Shown piece by piece: positions 50,546 to 62,014 of a stretch of 64,000 nt of DNA. This DNA comes from Rotaria sordida (Eukaryota; Rotifera; Eurotatoria; Philodinida; Philodinidae). Under the pieces are notes generated by a model, which was given only the letters and a program-made list of their open reading frames with translations, ran no database searches and had not been told where the DNA came from. Position 1 is the first letter of the stretch. Each line of letters opens with the position of its first letter. The stretch spans positions 31,733 to 95,732 of the forward strand of contig CAJNOL010000900.1 in assembly GCA_905250125.1 (NCBI GenBank). The letters run 5' to 3'. A program made the position numbers and the translations under genes.

Positions 50546-51984
50546 ATTTGACCATTCTAACGAACGATCTAGTCTATCTATCACATTATGTAAAATATCC
50601 TCTGTCAATGACTACATAATGATAAATTCACCGAATCATAAGTATTGCTATAGATCATAACTTCTTTTTAGATGAAAAGAATGAAATCGGTCTGATCTAA
50701 CTGACAGTACCTATATTAAAAAATTCCAGATTTTCTTCATTGAAGTTAATAGTGCTAATTCTATATAGTATCTATTTTGACAACTTCTCTTATGAATAAA
50801 CACTTTGAAGAGTATTTATTTATCGAGGGAGAAAAAAAAAAGATTAGAGCAAACTAAAAAATGTTGAATATTTTTATTGTCTAATTATTTATCGATTATT
50901 CTTTGTATGGAAAAATATTGTCTCTTTTATATTATATGCTATTAATAATAGTTAGTAATGAGAGAAATGATATTATTCATAGAAAACAACTAACAATAGA
51001 TCCTATGATAAATTAGACAGAACAAAAATTGTTGATAGAAAAAAATTGTCATTGTATATGAATTATAGTATGATGACAATCAATATTTCTCGTTCATAAA
51101 TCAAATGTAATTCTATTCCTACCGTATGTGTATAGAAGATTTTTGTATAACGTCTTTTCTTTTTTATTTGTGCTTCCTCGTATTCTATTTGCAAACCTTC
51201 AATAATTGGAAGCAATCCTGAATCGACGATTTCGTCTTGAAAAAAAAACTTACTATAGGTTAATAGTCACTTACTATTCATTCGAGTATGCATATATAAT
51301 ATTGATGTTTACTGAGAGATTAATCTCAGGATATATACAAAAAAAAAAAAAAAAAATGCAACCCGCTTCTTCCCTCCCCCCCTTCAATTCGTTTGGTTTT
51401 GGCATTGTTAATGATAATATTGGTTAGAAATATCTTATTCCCATTTCAAATCAAAAACACTTTTATTAGTTTTATATCTCATGAGACAGATAGAGAATTA
51501 TATGTAAATTGACGTGATGAATAACATTAACATCTTAATTTCAAGGGAGAAAATATTCTAATTTATATTTCTTTTGCGAATATAATTAACTTTTGAAAAT
51601 AGGGTTTGTTTTCATATGTGTAAAAACTAAATAGAAAATTTTCCATCAATTTATAATACTGTTATACATAGACCTCTATATCATATTTATCATTATCAAT
51701 AATAACTGTTGTTATAAACAACGATTGTTATTATTTGTCTACAATGATATCCAACCCTTTTCTATCTATGTAATAAGTTCATTATACCTATTTATCTTAT
51801 CGTTAACTTATTTTTTGAAAAATAGATTTTAATAAGTAATAAAAATTCCATTGGAAAAAAAAAATTACATATCATCGGATGACTCATTATTTCGTTTTGT
51901 TTCTTTTCTTTTCGTTCTCTCTGCCACGTCTTATTGCTTGTAAAAAACAATAAAAAGAAAAGCAATTATTTCATTACTCTTCAG
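50546..51984. other. Gene-free AT-rich spacer upstream of DNPH1
   Basis: No supported feature apart from oligo-A and a short oligo-C run near 51375. It probably includes the promoter of the gene cluster that starts at 51985. Confidence 0.4.
51974..51984 (+). promoter_or_regulatory. Splice acceptor directly before the DNPH1 start codon
   Basis: TTACTCTTCAG immediately precedes the ATG, with a polypyrimidine-rich tract before it and no upstream coding exon in sight. It is either the 3' end of a 5'-UTR intron or a spliced-leader trans-splicing site. Confidence 0.4.
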
Positions 51985-52537
51985 ATGAACATCTATTTTT
52001 GTGGTAGTATTCGAGGTGGTAGACAAGATGTGGCTATTTATCAACAAATTGTTACTTGTCTTAAATCATATGGTACAGTTTTAACTGAACATGTTGCTTT
52101 TCCTGAATTAGAACTTGGTACATTGAAAAAAGACATCAAATTTTCTATTAATATTTTTTTTTTGTTATTACAGTAGAAAAAAATTTAAATGATGCTGAAA
52201 TTCTTGAACGTGATATGCAATGGTTATCCAAAGCTCAAGTAGTTGTTGCTGAAGTAACACAACCATCATTAGGTGTTGGCTTTGAAATAGCACGAGCTAT
52301 TACATTAAATAAGCCTGTACTTTGTCTATTTCGTCCTTCAAGTGGACAACGTATGATAAATTTTTTGATATTTATTTTTAAAGAAAATCTTTTTTTATTT
52401 TTAAAGGTCTATCAGCTTTAATACGTGGTTCAGCAAATAATCGTTCATTTTTTGTTGGTAATTATGAACAACGAGACGATTTTGAAAAATTTATACAAGA
52501 TTTTATGGGTTATTGTTCGCAAAAGCGTACAGTTTGA
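51985..52537 (+). CDS. DNPH1: 2'-deoxynucleoside 5'-phosphate N-hydrolase (Rcl/DNPH1)
   Basis: Exons 51985-52117, 52177-52350 and 52407-52537 give 145 residues. The family signatures are complete: IYFCGSIRGGRQD at the N-terminus, TVLTEHVA, then DAEILERDMQWLSKAQVVVA, EVTQPSLGVGFEIARA, and LCLFRPSSGQRLSALIRG. DNPH1 cleaves the N-glycosidic bond of deoxynucleoside 5'-monophosphates, giving a free base and deoxyribose 5-phosphate, and helps keep modified dNMPs out of the nucleotide pool. Catalytic residues in the Y-x-C-G-S-I-R-G-G loop and the Glu of GFE are kept. The vertebrate proline-rich N-terminal extension is absent, so the ATG at 51985 gives a minimal enzyme. That ATG follows a perfect acceptor (TTACTCTTCAG), as expected for leader trans-splicing. 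It ends only 144 bp before the ARF start. Confidence 0.92.
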
Positions 52538-52681
52538 TATAAGATAAAATTTATATTATAAGCAATCGTTATCTTCTTAATGTTTATTATTATTATTATT
52601 ATTATTATTTAAGCTAGTCATTAGGGATTTTGTTCTTCTTCATATGCATTTTAGATTAATCATTAAATTAAAAAAAAGAAA

Positions 52682-53471
52682 ATGGGTTTAACTTTTTCAA
52701 CACTTTTTCAACAATTATTTGGTAAAAAACAAATGAGAATTTTAATGGTTGGTCTTGATGCTGCTGGTTTGTTTTATGTAAAGAAAAATTAATTCATTTT
52801 TTCAATTTATTTTGTTTTTGTTTCTTAAATCTCTTAAGGTAAGACAACAATTCTTTATAAACTTAAATTAGGAGAAATTGTAACAACAATTCCAACTATT
52901 GGTAAGTAATTTATGTTTTTAATAATGAAAATTGTATCTCTTTTTATTAGGTTTTAATGTTGAAACAGTAGAATATAAAAATATTAGTTTTACTGTTTGG
53001 GATGTTGGTGGTCAAGTAAGAATAATTAAGAAAAAAAAAAAATTTTTTTTTATAGAATTTTTTCTTTTTGCTATTTAGGATAAAATTCGTCCATTATGGC
53101 GACATTATTTTCAAAATACTCAAGGTCTTATTTTTGTTGTTGATAGTAATGATCGTGAACGTATTGGTGAAGCACGTGATGAACTTCAACGAATGCTTTC
53201 AGAAAATGAACTTCAAGATGCTATACTACTTATTTTTGCAAATAAACAAGTAAAAAGAAAAAGCAATTTCGGGTTCTTTTTTTAAATTTTGAATGTTACA
53301 CTTCGATAGGATTTACCAAACGCAATGAATGCTGCTGAAATAACTGATAAATTATGTCTTCATTCATTACGTAATCGTAATTGGTATATTCAAGCAACAT
53401 GTGCTACAAATGGTGATGGTCTCTGTGAAGGACTTGATTGGTTAGCAAATCAATTAAAAAATGTGAAATAA
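52682..53471 (+). CDS. ADP-ribosylation factor (ARF GTPase)
   Basis: Exons 52682-52766, 52839-52901, 52951-53015, 53079-53249 and 53310-53471 give 181 residues, the standard ARF length. Gly2 (MGLTFS) is the myristoylation site. Motifs are G1 GLDAAGKTT (24-32), [14 protein letters not shown] switch 1, G3 WDVGGQDKIRPLW (about 66-78), G4 NKQD (126-129) and G5 TCAT. The sequence is very close to class I/II animal ARFs (ARF1/4/5), including [20 protein letters not shown]. ARFs cycle between GDP and GTP at Golgi and endosome membranes and recruit coat proteins and lipid-transfer proteins. Introns are 49-72 bp, and every border keeps frame. Poly(A)-type AATAAA occurs at about 53632 and 53647. Certain identity as an ARF; class is open. 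Confidence 0.96.
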
Positions 53472-54415
53472 ATAATACATCTATATTTTTTGTTATACTT
53501 ATTGATAAAAATCATCTCATAACATCTATGATTTTTTTTGTTAACTTTCATTAATTGGTCAGTAGACTCCACTAATTATTGTTGGTTATTTATTTATTCG
53601 AGATTGTTGATGTTTTTTTCTTTGTTCTTATTAATAAACTTGAAAAATAAATGAAAATCATATTGTGCAATATTTTTATTTTTAAATAAATTATTATAAA
53701 TTAGTCTATTATATGTAAATATCATATTATAATAGACAAGAAAACGATGAATTGTTTTAAGTGTTTGCTAATTGAATTTATTCGTTTAATATCAACGTAT
53801 TTTATATATTGTCAATAACATTGAGATTGATATATCTTTTATGTTTTTCTTTAAGTTTTAGATTGATTATCGAATAGTTTTTTTTTTTTTGAAAATTATT
53901 TCAATAATTTCATTTACTTTTCAATAAAAAGAAAAAACCATAAGTTCAGATTTGAATGCTCAATTTCAAAGGTATAGATCAATTGTGCTCAATATAATAG
54001 TTAAGGTAAATATTTATTTCGTCAATGAGAAGTATTGGTCAATAGTTATTATCTTGAAGGTGAATAGGACATCTATAAAAGATTTTGGATCTGACGGGCT
54101 CTAGTCATCTGAGAAATGTGTAGATTCCACTAGTCATCGAATACAAAACACCGGAAAAAAGTATCTCATATCTTCGAGGCAGAGATGTCCATGGCAGTGG
54201 TATTCTTTTTTAAAAATCACCGCGACAGATTCTCAGTTGCGATGAACATCTATGCTTTGAAGTGATTATTCAATTTCGGTTAGAAAATTTCATTGAGAGT
54301 ATCAAAGTATGGTTCGATCGGGTTCTAAAATCTAATGATGAAAGTCTTTTCGAAGATTTTGCTTGATTATTGAATCTTATTTATTACATTAACTATTCTC
54401 TTTTGTCTTTAAAGA
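53472..54415. other. Spacer between ARF and ACTMAP-like gene
   Basis: Includes the ARF 3' end and, at about 54095-54120, a dispersed block CTGACGGGCTCTAGTCATCT that recurs as the complement near 62660. No gene. Confidence 0.45.
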
Positions 54416-55299
54416 ATGGAAACATGGCAAGTAGAAGTCATTCAAGCATATAATAGGTTTGTCTAATAAAAACTTTGTTTGTTTATTTTGGGGTAAGTTC
54501 TAAATATTAATATTAGATCAAAATTTTCTCGTGATGAAACAAAAAAATATGAATTGATTGTCTATAAACCAATTGAATCAGTTTTACAAGATGGTCCACA
54601 GTAAGTTAAAAAAGATTGTGATTAATTTAAATATTTGTTTTACATTCTATAAGATGTGGAATTGTTGCTCTTGCAATGGCGATGAATATTCATTCATGTA
54701 ATACAACAGTAGAAAATATACTCGAAAAAGCTAAAGAACTTTTATATACAATTCAAGGTGAATTATTCGATGGTAAGAAAAAAAAATAATATTTGAATTT
54801 TTATTGAATAAAACTTAAACTTTAGTTTCTAGCTCGTGTAATACCAAATCTATGTCAACAATTTAATTTAAAAGCTACACTTCATCAATGGACAAATATA
54901 ACTGATCTTATTGAATGTTTAAAATCAAATTATATTTGTCTTGTCCCGTAAATATAAAATTTATATTCTTTTTTCACTATTTTTAGAAATTATCTTTTTG
55001 TTATTAGATATGATACTGATGCAAATCATGAACCATGTCTTAAAAAAGGTCATCGAGCTCATTGGCTTCTTGTACATGGTTATTTAAAAGAATTAACATC
55101 ATCATCGAATGATTTTGATTTAGTATTAGTACGACATGGAAGAAGTAAAAATCTTGGTGCATTTTCACTTATGGATTTATTTCAAAGTAATAAACAATTA
55201 ATTGAAGCTGATCCTAAACGTCGACTTGAATCAAATTATTGTGTACCACAAAATGGATCTCTTCGAGAAACTTTATGCAATTTATTTATTACAATATAA
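54416..55299 (+). CDS. ACTMAP: Actin maturation protease-like cysteine protease (UPF0692/ACTMAP family)
   Basis: Exons 54416-54456, 54517-54600, 54654-54772, 54833-54947 and 55008-55299 give 216 residues. The hallmark DGPQCGIVALAMAMN carries the presumed catalytic Cys43. It is followed by the YTIQGELFD block, then VPYDTDANHEPCLKKGHRAH, where His138 of GHRAHW is the presumed catalytic His. The end HGRSKNLGAFSLMDLFQSNK and YCVPQNGSL also fit the family. In mammals ACTMAP removes the acetylated N-terminal residue of actin after translation. The human protein is about 350 residues, with a proline-rich N-terminus that helps bind profilin; this one lacks it, beginning METWQVEVIQAYNR. An acceptor-like TTTAAAG lies one base before the ATG. 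Identification is by remembered motifs, not by search; the Cys/His pattern makes it fairly sure. Confidence 0.8.
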
Positions 55300-55923
55300 A
55301 TTAGAAAAAATTTTTATTATTAAATAAAAAATAATTCTCATTATAACCGTGTATTTTTCGAGATAAGAACTTTTAAAAATATTTTTATATTATTCACTAA
55401 ATTTCAAAAAACATCAATTTTTGAAGAAAAGCTCATAGCTTCAAGATACAAAGTCCACGTGAAACATGCAAATGAAAATAAAATTCAAAAATACAATTTT
55501 TCCGAGAATTTAGGTACTCTATCAAATAGACATGTTCAAAATTCGATAACTCTGCAAAGTATCAATCTTGTTAGGATTTTCACTAGAATACTATGTAGTA
55601 TTTCTAATCACAAAACTCATTGAAATTGAGCATCCGAAAAGATTCTTTCATAAGTCAAACTTAAGGATATAAACATTTCGTTTTATATTTCAATTTTTTC
55701 TTTTTACAATTAGAATCGAATTTAAATCTTTATTACTTAGTAACAAAATTTTTCTATCGTACTGCCACATGCGACATCTAGCAGTATTTTACCAAATGGT
55801 ATCCAATAATATTTGTAGTGGTAAATAAACAATACATTATATTTGTGATCGCAAAAAAAAAAATATGTATGTATTTGTTCATTGTATTGGAATTGATAGG
55901 AACTCAATATTTTATTATTATAG
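55300..55923. other. Spacer between ACTMAP-like gene and ORP9 gene
   Basis: AT-rich, no supported feature except the acceptor-like ATTATTATAG touching the ORP9 start. Confidence 0.45.
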
Positions 55924-58900
55924 ATGTTATTCGAAGGTCCACTTAGTAAGTGGACAAATGTTATTCATGGTTGGCAATATCGTTATTTTGTTCTTGATCC
56001 TACACAAGGAATGCTTATTTATTATACAGTAAAAACTAAATATGAATATTTCAATTGTTTTAATAAGATAAAAATTATTGTTTTTCTTTTTTCTAGTCTA
56101 AAGATAATATGGTTAAAGGAGAACGACGTGGTGTTGTTTTATTAAAGGTGAATCATAGATTAAATTTTTTTTATTTTTATTTATAAGTCATGTGATGTTT
56201 TTTTTATTTAGGATGCACATTTAGGTATTGATTCAGAAGATGATAGTACAGTAAGAAGTATTAAAAATTCTGTCGTTTATTCTTATTTATTTATATTTTG
56301 TAAGTTTACTATTCGATCAAATGGTAAAACATTTCATTTCCAAGGTATACGTTTTTTCTTCTTTTTCTTTTTTTTTTTTGTTCTTTATCTTATCTTGAAG
56401 TCTGATTTTATACTTCATTTTTTTTATAGCTCGTGATGCTGAAGAAAGACAAAAATGGATATCAAATCTTGAAGATGCTATTTCTCTTAATACAAATAAT
56501 ACAGTATGTTATTGTTTTCTTTTTGATTTTTATAGAAAAGTAATTTTCATCAGAATAATTTATCATATTCACATAAAACAATATTTCAACGTAAAATAAC
56601 AGAAGCTGACAGTTATTTACAAATATTAATTGATCAAGTGAATGTAAGAATTTTTGTTTTTTGAAAGAAATGTTTTGAAAAGATTTATTCTTTAGGAATT
56701 AGAACAAATTAGTAATCAAGTACAAGAAACAAAAGAACGGGAATGTTATAATCGTATTATTTTATCTGCTAAAGTATATAGAATAAAAAATTTTAATATT
56801 GAATTAAAAAATCCTTGTGTTTTGTTTTTAGAGATTAATCGAAGCTGTCAAATATTCTATTTTATCACTTCAATTAGCAAAAGTAAATATTTCACACCGC
56901 TCGACCGGTTTTTTTTATCCTTGAAGAGGATCACAGGTCAAAATTTGACGCGAAAAAAAAGTCGGAGAAACAATTTAAAACATACATATGATTTTTGTAC
57001 TGATTCCAATATTGAATTTCATATTCGGTTGAAACAAAAAAAAAATATCTCGTTAGTACATCAGTAGAAATTATAACTTCATAAGACTGAATAAATCATT
57101 ATTTGTATGGATAGTTCTTTCTCAAGATTTGAGAATTAATGCCTCACTATTGTCAAGTATAGGGATAAAATTCAATTGAATTTTGAAAACATAATTTTTG
57201 AAACTACTATTCATTTCAAAATATAATGTACTGTATTGTTTCTTGAATAACTTTTGATAGAAACTTGCGGCTTTTACCATTCAAGAAAGAAGATCTAGGA
57301 CTATCGAAATTCGATTGACCAATTAGGTAAGTTTTTCGTAGAGATTTTCGAAAACGATGTTTTAAAGCTAATTCCTAGCTTGTTTCATTTGTGAGTTATA
57401 AGACTTCCTTCAACCTCAATTTCTATTTACTATTCTGAGTTGAATGGTGATATATGTTTTTAGATTCGAACCGATCTGATATTATTATCTCAATATTTCC
57501 GAAATGTCGACTTCTTCGTTATATGAAGGATGATTGTGAAATTTCAGATCTATTAGCTTCTCTTCTGAATAATTGCAGTTCACTTGGCTGAAATCGGAAG
57601 TCTTATAACTGTTGAATGGAACAAGTTAGGAATATCAACCTAGCGTAAATCGAAACGAAAATAGCTTCAGAAAATCGATTTCGAACATCTTCGCGAAGAA
57701 CTCATCCGATTGGTCAATTGCTGACCAATTGAATTTCGATAGTCTTGAGTCTTCTGATATTCTTATAGCAGATGTTTCACCTTCTGATATTATAATGTCA
57801 GAAGATGAAACACTTTCACAATGCGGAATACCTGCTATAGGAATAGATAGTAGTTTTAGAAAATTTCGAAGAAAAAAAAGCCATACATATTTTTACAGCA
57901 TCATTGTTCACAACGGACACCATATCGTTATATGAACGAACAATTTTTTGAATCGGTAGGCTTAGCTATTAAGTTTTAATCCTGACCAATGCTTTGCTAT
58001 GCCTAACAAACGGCGAAAGATTTTTTACATACATACAGATATACATAAAAAAAAAATTTCGATTATTTTTGCATAGATTCAAATGGATCCACAGAATGAA
58101 ATAAAAACTAATATCGATCATCAAACTATATTATCAGATATAAGTATAAATAAAGGTAGAAAATGTTTATTCATTCAAATGATATTATAGCGTTTTTTTT
58201 TTTGAGTAGATGAAGCATCGTCAAATACTACTCAGACAATAATTCGTAGTGATACAAATGAAAAAATAACTAATGATAATAATCTAATTGAACGTATGTG
58301 ATACGTTTATTTGTTTGACTTTTTTTTATTTGAATTATTATTGTTGTTTTTTTTGTTAATAATAGCTTTAGATTTTCATACAGCTGCAAAAACTGTTCGA
58401 AAAAAATTTCCTATATCATCTTATTCAAGTAGTGATGATGATAATGATTTTTATGATGCTGATGAACCAATCGAGTAAGGATGTTCCTTTCTTTTTTTGA
58501 GAAAAATTGATTTGTTTGTTTAGTGTATCGGTCTTTTTATCATCTTCAAATCCACAAACAGATGAAAAAACCACAATAAATGGAACATCGTAAAAAAAAA
58601 AAACAAATTAAATAATAAATCGAAAGGTATTTTTTTTTTCGTTTTAGTCTTACAAATGAATCACAAATTCCATTTGAAATTTATGAAGCTGCTTATGAAG
58701 AAGAACCTGAAGAAGATCGTAAGTTGTTTAGAAAATGTACAAAGAAATTGAAAAATTTATATATTATTAGTTGCACCTATCGATGGAACTATTATTTCAC
58801 ATTTAATCTCGCAAGTAAGAAATTATCATCTATCGCATAGAGAGTTATGTATAAATATGTTGGTTTTGACAAGTTCAATATATTTTATTCGAGGAAAAAA

Positions 58901-60044
58901 AAAATTACGTATGGTTTTTGAAAAATATGATAAAAAAACGATGAGTTCGTATTCAGAAGCTTCGAACTTGAGTTCAGGGTTGTCGATACTTTAAGAATAT
59001 AATCCACTGAGACCTGCCGCAATGCTATTCATCTCACAATAGCAGCATTGTCTACTTGTTTTTGTTTGATTTTATGCTTTTGATGTATTTCAATTTTTCA
59101 TAGACTTTTCTTATTCTTAATGTCAAAGACAAGATTTTTTTAACGTAACTCATCAAGCTCTATTCAAATTTCCAATTTGAAAGATTTGAAAAAATTTGTC
59201 TTGTAAACATTAATGATTATATATGCAAATGCCGCGATCACCAGTGTTAAGTAGAGTGATACACGTATAGAATACAGTCTTTTCGATCGGGAGAAGTTTA
59301 TTTCAAGAAAATAGCTGAATTTCATAAAACATAACTAACGAGATAACCTTCTCACGAATTTTTGTCTATAGGTACTACATAGTGCTCTAGTAAAAATCCG
59401 AAAAGCATTCGAATATATAATGAGATTTTGTTAAGCTACCGAATTTTTAATATGCCTATTTTCCAGAGACTCTTGTAGGACTCCAGGTTTTTGGAAAAAT
59501 CGAATCTTGAAATTTTTGTTCTTTTCTAAGGCACGTATATCAATGGATTTAACTAAAATAACATTACCAACATTTATTCTTGAACGACGTTCTTTTCTTG
59601 AAATGCTTGCTGATTTTCTTGCTCATCCCGATGAATTTGTTAAGTAAGTTTTGAAATAGATAAGAAAAAATAAAAAAAATATTCATCGAAAAATTTCTTT
59701 TTTTACTTAGTGTTACAGATTATCAAACACCACGTGATCGTTTTATACAAGTTGTTAAATGGTATTTATCTGCATTTCATGCTGGTCGAAAAAGTCCAGT
59801 AGCTAAAAAACCATATAATCCAATACTTGGTGAAACATTTCAATGTTTATATGATATTGGTTCATCATCATCATCTTCAAATGTTAGTGATATGTTAATA
59901 TTTGAAATATGAATTTTTTTTTCTTTCTTCTATAGACAACAATTGCAAAAGATGGTCCTGTTTCATGGGCATCAGATAATAATGTTACTTTTATTGCTGA
60001 ACAAACATCTCATCATCCTCCAAGTAATTAAAATACATTGAAAT

Positions 60045-60075
<31 letters not shown>

Positions 60076-61731
60076 GAATAGTTGCTTCTTTTTATGCTGA
60101 ATGTCCAGCAAAACATATCCAAATAGATGGATGTCTATGGACAAAATCAAAATTTCTTGGTCTTTCAGTTGCTGTTCATATGATTGGTGATGCAACATTA
60201 ACATTACTTGATCATGATGAACGTTATATTATGACATTTCCAAGTGCATATGGACGGTAGATAAGAAAATTTTCTTATATTTTCTCATACAAATTTATTA
60301 TTATTTAGTTCTATCCTTGGAGTACCTTGGTTTGAAATGGGTGGTAAAATAACAATTGAATGTGAAAAAACCGGATATTTAGCTAATATTGAATTTTTAA
60401 CAAAAGTACGTTGTTTCTTTTTCAAAGAAAATAAGATGCTAAATCAAAAAAAAAATCATGTAAAGATCAAATCTCAGATTATTTAGCCACTGATAAAATA
60501 AATTTATAAATAAAGTATTAACCTCTCTAATATACCAATGATATGGTCTGATCTAACGAATGTCCTGTTCCTAGAGTAGGACGGCTTGATAGATTCAGCG
60601 ATCATGCGATGGGAAAAGAGAATTGAACAACATCATGAGAGTTGAGTTTTTTCTTTGATCATACTATTGAGTAGACAGAAGCGACATATATCCCGTGCTT
60701 TAGAAATAATGGAAAAAAAAATAGTTGTGAACCGATAAAAATTAATACCAAGGAATGTATGCGTATTTTTTTACACATGTTGTCAAATGAGAATCCTTTT
60801 TTGCTCTGAATCATTTTATGATCTCAGAAGAAATTTCAAAATTATCGATTTTGAAGACCCGATGGAGCAATGAAAAAAAATACTCTTTTTACCAATTGAT
60901 AGTCCATAATATTTACTACAAAGAAGGTTCTTATCGTTTTTGAATCCGACGTTTCATTTATTTTCTACAGTATTTCTAAAAATGACAATTCCAGTTTTAA
61001 TGGTTCTTGATTTTTTCATAGAGTAACTGTGATTTCTATACCACAGCAGGCTGACTTTAGCTTTTATGTATTGTAATACAAATCATGTCTGAAATTAAAA
61101 TCTGAATATAGACTTGTGTGAGATCAAGTATTTTTTGAATTTCGATCTAGAGAAAACTATACGATATGTTCTTTGTCTTTGTTCTTTAATAGCCATTTTA
61201 TAATGGAAAAAAACATCAAATAATTGGTACTTTATTTGGTCCAGATAAGAAAGAATTTTGTAAAATTGATGGTGAATGGAATGGTGTAATGAATGCAAAA
61301 TATATTGATAGTAAAATATCGGAAGTGTTTTTTGATACAAAAAAAACAGCAGTTATTAAAAAAATTGTTCGACCAATTGCTGAACAAGGTGAATATGAAA
61401 GTCGTCGGTATGAAATATAATAATTTAAATGAAAATAAAAGATAAAAATGTTTTTTTTTTGATTTATTTATTTAGTTTATGGAAAGATGTAACTTATTAT
61501 CTTAAATCTAAACAACTTGATAAAGCAACTGCAGCAAAAACATTTCTTGAACAACGACAACGTGAAGAAGCTAAAGAACGTAATGAAAAATCACTTAAAT
61601 GGCAAACAAAAGTAAATAAAAACAAAAAAAAAATAAATTCAATTTCATTTGATATTTTATTTTAGTATTTTACTGAATCGGGTGAATTAAAATGGACTTA
61701 CGAAAATAAATTAATTAAACGTTTAAAATGA
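55924..61731 (+). CDS. OSBPL9: Oxysterol-binding protein-related protein 9 (ORP9)
   Basis: 22 exons keep frame: 55924-56028, 56097-56147, 56212-56250, 56305-56344, 56430-56503, 56536-56643, 56696-56773, 56832-56882, 58077-58155, 58210-58293, 58366-58474, 58524-58589, 58648-58718, 58771-58814, 59531-59643, 59711-59882, 59936-60023, 60082-60256, 60309-60405, 61193-61407, 61476-61611, 61666-61731. They give 686 residues (human long form about 736). A PH domain (about 1-100, [20 protein letters not shown]) binds Golgi phosphoinositide. A helical region follows (104-182). The FFAT motif DFYDADE lies at 264-270 after an SSYSSSDDD stretch, and docks to VAP on the ER. The lipid-binding ORD (about 334-670) has the fingerprint EQTSHHPP (450-457) and [15 protein letters not shown]9 exchanges lipids at ER-Golgi contacts. 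The start touches an acceptor, so a short upstream exon or trans-splicing is possible. Introns 8, 14 and 19 are 0.7-1.2 kb; intron 8 holds a palindrome. Confidence 0.95.
57230..57750. mobile_element. Palindromic repeat in ORP9 intron 8
   Basis: ACTATCGAAATTCGATTGAC near 57301 is answered by GACCAATTGAATTTCGATAG near 57722. GGAAGTCTTATAAC near 57596 pairs with GTTATAAGACTTCC near 57397. The arms are unequal. Just left of it, 57240-57290 (TTGAATAACTTTTGATAGAA, TTGCGGCTTTTACCATTCAA) is the outer motif shared with the 12.6 and 37.8 kb elements. No transposase frame. Confidence 0.6.
57729..57935 (+). other. Protein-like open stretch next to the intron 8 palindrome
   Basis: An open frame reads [20 protein letters not shown], then [20 protein letters not shown]. 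It has the residue mix of a real protein and begins with an acceptor-like CTTATAGCAG at about 57770. The adjoining frame downstream also looks coding ([20 protein letters not shown]). It is on the host strand inside intron 8. It could be an alternative exon or a captured gene piece. I do not recognise it. Confidence 0.3.
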
Positions 61732-61793
61732 TAATTTTTTTTTTAATGTTTTTTTTTATTCTTCATTCATAAAAATAACAATTTATGTATTTC

Positions 61794-61825
<32 letters not shown>

Positions 61826-62014
61826 ATTATTTTACCGAGTGACATTGAAATTTATCTCAGTCTGTCAGATTGGGTTTGATGTTCTATTTAAAAAAAAAAC
61901 ACACTATTCATGCATATAAGCACTGTTTTTTACATGTATATATTTTATTGTTTTCTGTTATTATCTTCACTATAACATTATTTAGATATTTATATACAAA
62001 GAAAAAGAAAAAAC
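61732..62014. other. Spacer between ORP9 and COX6C
   Basis: Short intergenic DNA with a (TA)n run at 61808-61824 and the ORP9 3' end. An acceptor-like TTATTTAG lies at about 61978-61985, upstream of the COX6C start. Confidence 0.5.

Noticed and set aside
51206-51427. Open frame upstream of DNPH1
   Set aside because: Crosses oligo-A and oligo-C runs, lacks any domain and does not join to DNPH1 in frame.
60406-61192. Large ORP9 intron 19 examined for an extra exon or mobile element
   Set aside because: No inverted arms, no shared motifs A or B and no protein-like frame were found.
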